DNA from: Paracentrotus lividus
Taxonomy: Eukaryota; Echinodermata; Echinoidea; Camarodonta; Echinidae
Length of the DNA stretch: 64,000 nt
Reading direction: 5' to 3'
NCBI GenBank assembly: GCA_940671915.1
Contig: CALNVZ010003426.1
Coordinates: 18,074,897 to 18,138,896 of the forward strand
Both the position numbers and the translations under genes were made by a program. The notes beneath the pieces were generated by a model. It searched no databases. It was not told the origin of the DNA and saw only the letters and a list, made by a program, of their open reading frames with translations. Below are positions 62,431 to 64,000 of this stretch, in pieces. Positions within the stretch are counted from its first letter, which is position 1, and each line of letters begins with the position of its first letter.

Positions 62431-63530
62431 GAGTATTGAGTATTGAGTATTTATTATCCAAATACATTATTACAAAGAATATGAACATGGTATGTGATAA
62501 CATCATAGGATAAATGGTATCAGAAAAATAGCATAAATGTTAATCGGGTCTGGTACCTGGCAGACATTGTACTTACACATGTATGTTGATATAATATATA
62601 ACATTCATAGAATTATCTTCAAACTTCTTATGATTAAAAAAGAACGTATTTACAATATTAACAATATGAGCTAACTTGCATAGTTAAGATTATATGAAGT
62701 GATATTAGTTAAGGTAATAAATATGTTTTTCTTAATACACCAGGATAATTCAAGACAAACAAAATAACAAAAGCTATTCATGATCAATTCGTAATATATG
62801 TTCATAGGGATTTACGAAAGGATTGTAAGGATCTACTGTCGCGAATTGGCGTTGGCAGTTCATTCCAAAATGTTGCACCAATAAAAGAAAACGAGAATAT
62901 TACATAGTTGGCTTTCACTTTAGGCAAATATAGACTATGTCTCTGATTATGCCTTGTATCATACTGATGTGAAACAAAGTTGCAGTAAACGAAGCATTTG
63001 AATATAAGGAAGCTGTAATGGGTGTGTTCCTGGATCTTAAAAAAGCATTCGATTGTATCGATCATAACATACTCCTAAATAAACTTCAATATTATGGTAT
63101 TAGAGGAACCCCTTTGAAATTAATGCAAAGTTATCTTAACGATCGTAAACAATTTACAGTATTCAACTCAAAATCATCAAATATGAAGACTATAACATGC
63201 GGGGTCCCACAAGGGTCAATTCTGGGCCCGCTCCTTTTTCTGGTATATATCAATGATTTGCATTCTTGTTCCGATATTTCTAAACTTATATTATTTGCTG
63301 ACGATACGAATATTTTTAAAAAAAACAATAATATACACAATTTAAACCGTACCATGAATATTGAATTGTCAAAATTTAACAAGTGGTTTAAAGCTAATAA
63401 ATTGGTATTGAACATACAAAAAAACCCACTATATGATATTTGGTAATATGAATATTGGTTTAAATGATATTAGAGTATAGATAGTAAACAAATTGAACAT
63501 GTAAAAACTGTTAAATTTCTTGGTATTAAT
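62431..63530. mobile_element. Non-LTR retrotransposon with inverted 5' part (twin priming), degenerate
   Basis: Minus strand 63008-62802 encodes the tail SHQYDTRHNQRHSLYLPKVK to GATFWNELPTPIRDSRSLQS, followed by a 3' region ending in GAGTATT repeats at 62431-62450. Plus strand 63018-63528 encodes upstream reverse transcriptase: GVFLDLKKAFDCIDH, GVPQGSILGPLLFLVYINDL and FADDTN (catalytic AspAsp), then after frameshifts and a TAG, EHVKTVKFLGI. The two halves face opposite ways, the expected product of twin-primed LINE insertion on the minus strand. Non-functional. Confidence 0.8.
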
Positions 63531-63531
63531 A

Positions 63532-64000
63532 CAGTGCGTATCAATAAAAACGGGACAGTTTTGAAAAGTCTGTCAAAGTTTTGTTTTAAATCAGGATGTC
63601 TATATTTTTATGTTAATATATGCTCTGAAGTCTTATCTTTCAAATGCAATTAAAAAATATGAGTTTCGTTCATGCTTGAGTACACACAGAACATTTTTGT
63701 CGGGGGCTCAAAAAACGGCTTGCGCACAAAATGGAAAAATTGAGAATTACGATCATCAGACTTCTTGCTAATCAGCAGTCTTCCACTAATTTTTTTCTTT
63801 ATCATTGCTATCTTTTTTTCGAATTATGATTTAAAATTCATTTACAAAGCTTTTCATTTACTTTTAATTGTTTTGTTTTTGTTTTCATTTTAATATGTTA
63901 TCTTTTTACAAAAAAAAATTTGTTTTTTGTCAACCCATAAGAAAGGGGATTTGGTTGGTTGTTTAATTGATTGTTTAATTGATTGATTTATTGATTGATT
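63532..64000. mobile_element. CAGTGCGTATC-type element, left part (cut by window end)
   Basis: Starts CAGTGCGTATCAATAAAAAC right after a TA within the LINE sequence (LGIN). The terminus and the following CAGTTTTGAAAAG resemble those of the foldbacks at 29601 and 46863. The right end is not visible. The window closes with a TTGATTGA simple repeat from about 63955. Confidence 0.5.

Noticed and set aside
1..64000. CRISPR array, prokaryotic operon, ribosomal RNA or integrated-virus genes
   Set aside because: Regular repeats here are minisatellites with diverged units and no spacers; genes are intron-split; no rRNA-like or viral structural coding sequence was seen.

Overview
This is an AT-rich, intron- and repeat-dense animal nuclear sequence, most likely a marine invertebrate deuterostome and probably an echinoderm. 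That is an inference from three things: an AMT-type ammonium transporter (absent from vertebrates), an EGF plus C-type lectin gene, and abundant short inverted-repeat elements. No species-level call can be made from the sequence. All genes are split by GT-AG introns, so the exons below were joined by splice signals, phase and family similarity.

Layout. (1) About 1-15,304, minus strand: the 5' end of NAT10 (RNA cytidine acetyltransferase). Three consecutive coding exons (15304-15197, 12225-12134, 11468-11297) give residues 1-124; the rest lies off the left edge. Positions 1-10000 are a second, indel-ridden copy of about 12311-22013, and the two are separated by a 25-N gap. This looks like two overlapping contigs that were never merged, not a real tandem duplication. 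(2) 22,014-25,834: gene-poor spacer with a ~100-bp minisatellite and small palindromes. (3) 25,835-46,338, plus strand: a complete ammonium transporter of 11 coding exons and 517 residues. It has the pore Asp/His signature, both pore histidines and a repetitive cytosolic tail. (4) 46,339-52,279: intergenic LINE 3' ends, MITEs and foldbacks. (5) 52,280-62,307, minus strand: the 3' part of a secreted-type mosaic gene with an unidentified Cys-containing module, an EGF domain and a two-exon C-type lectin domain carrying EPN. Its first exons are off the right edge. (6) 62,431-64,000: a LINE whose 5' part is inverted (twin priming), plus the start of another inverted-repeat element.

The three genes are unrelated in function (RNA acetylation, ammonium transport, carbohydrate recognition) and do not form an operon-like unit. 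The most distinctive property is the repeat landscape. There are more than a dozen palindromic elements of about 0.13-1.3 kb, many flanked by TA, some nested, and none with a visible transposase. Three foldbacks of about 1 kb or more lie inside AMT introns and would give long RNA hairpins in the pre-mRNA. One has a paralogous empty site in the window, which shows that it inserted at TA.
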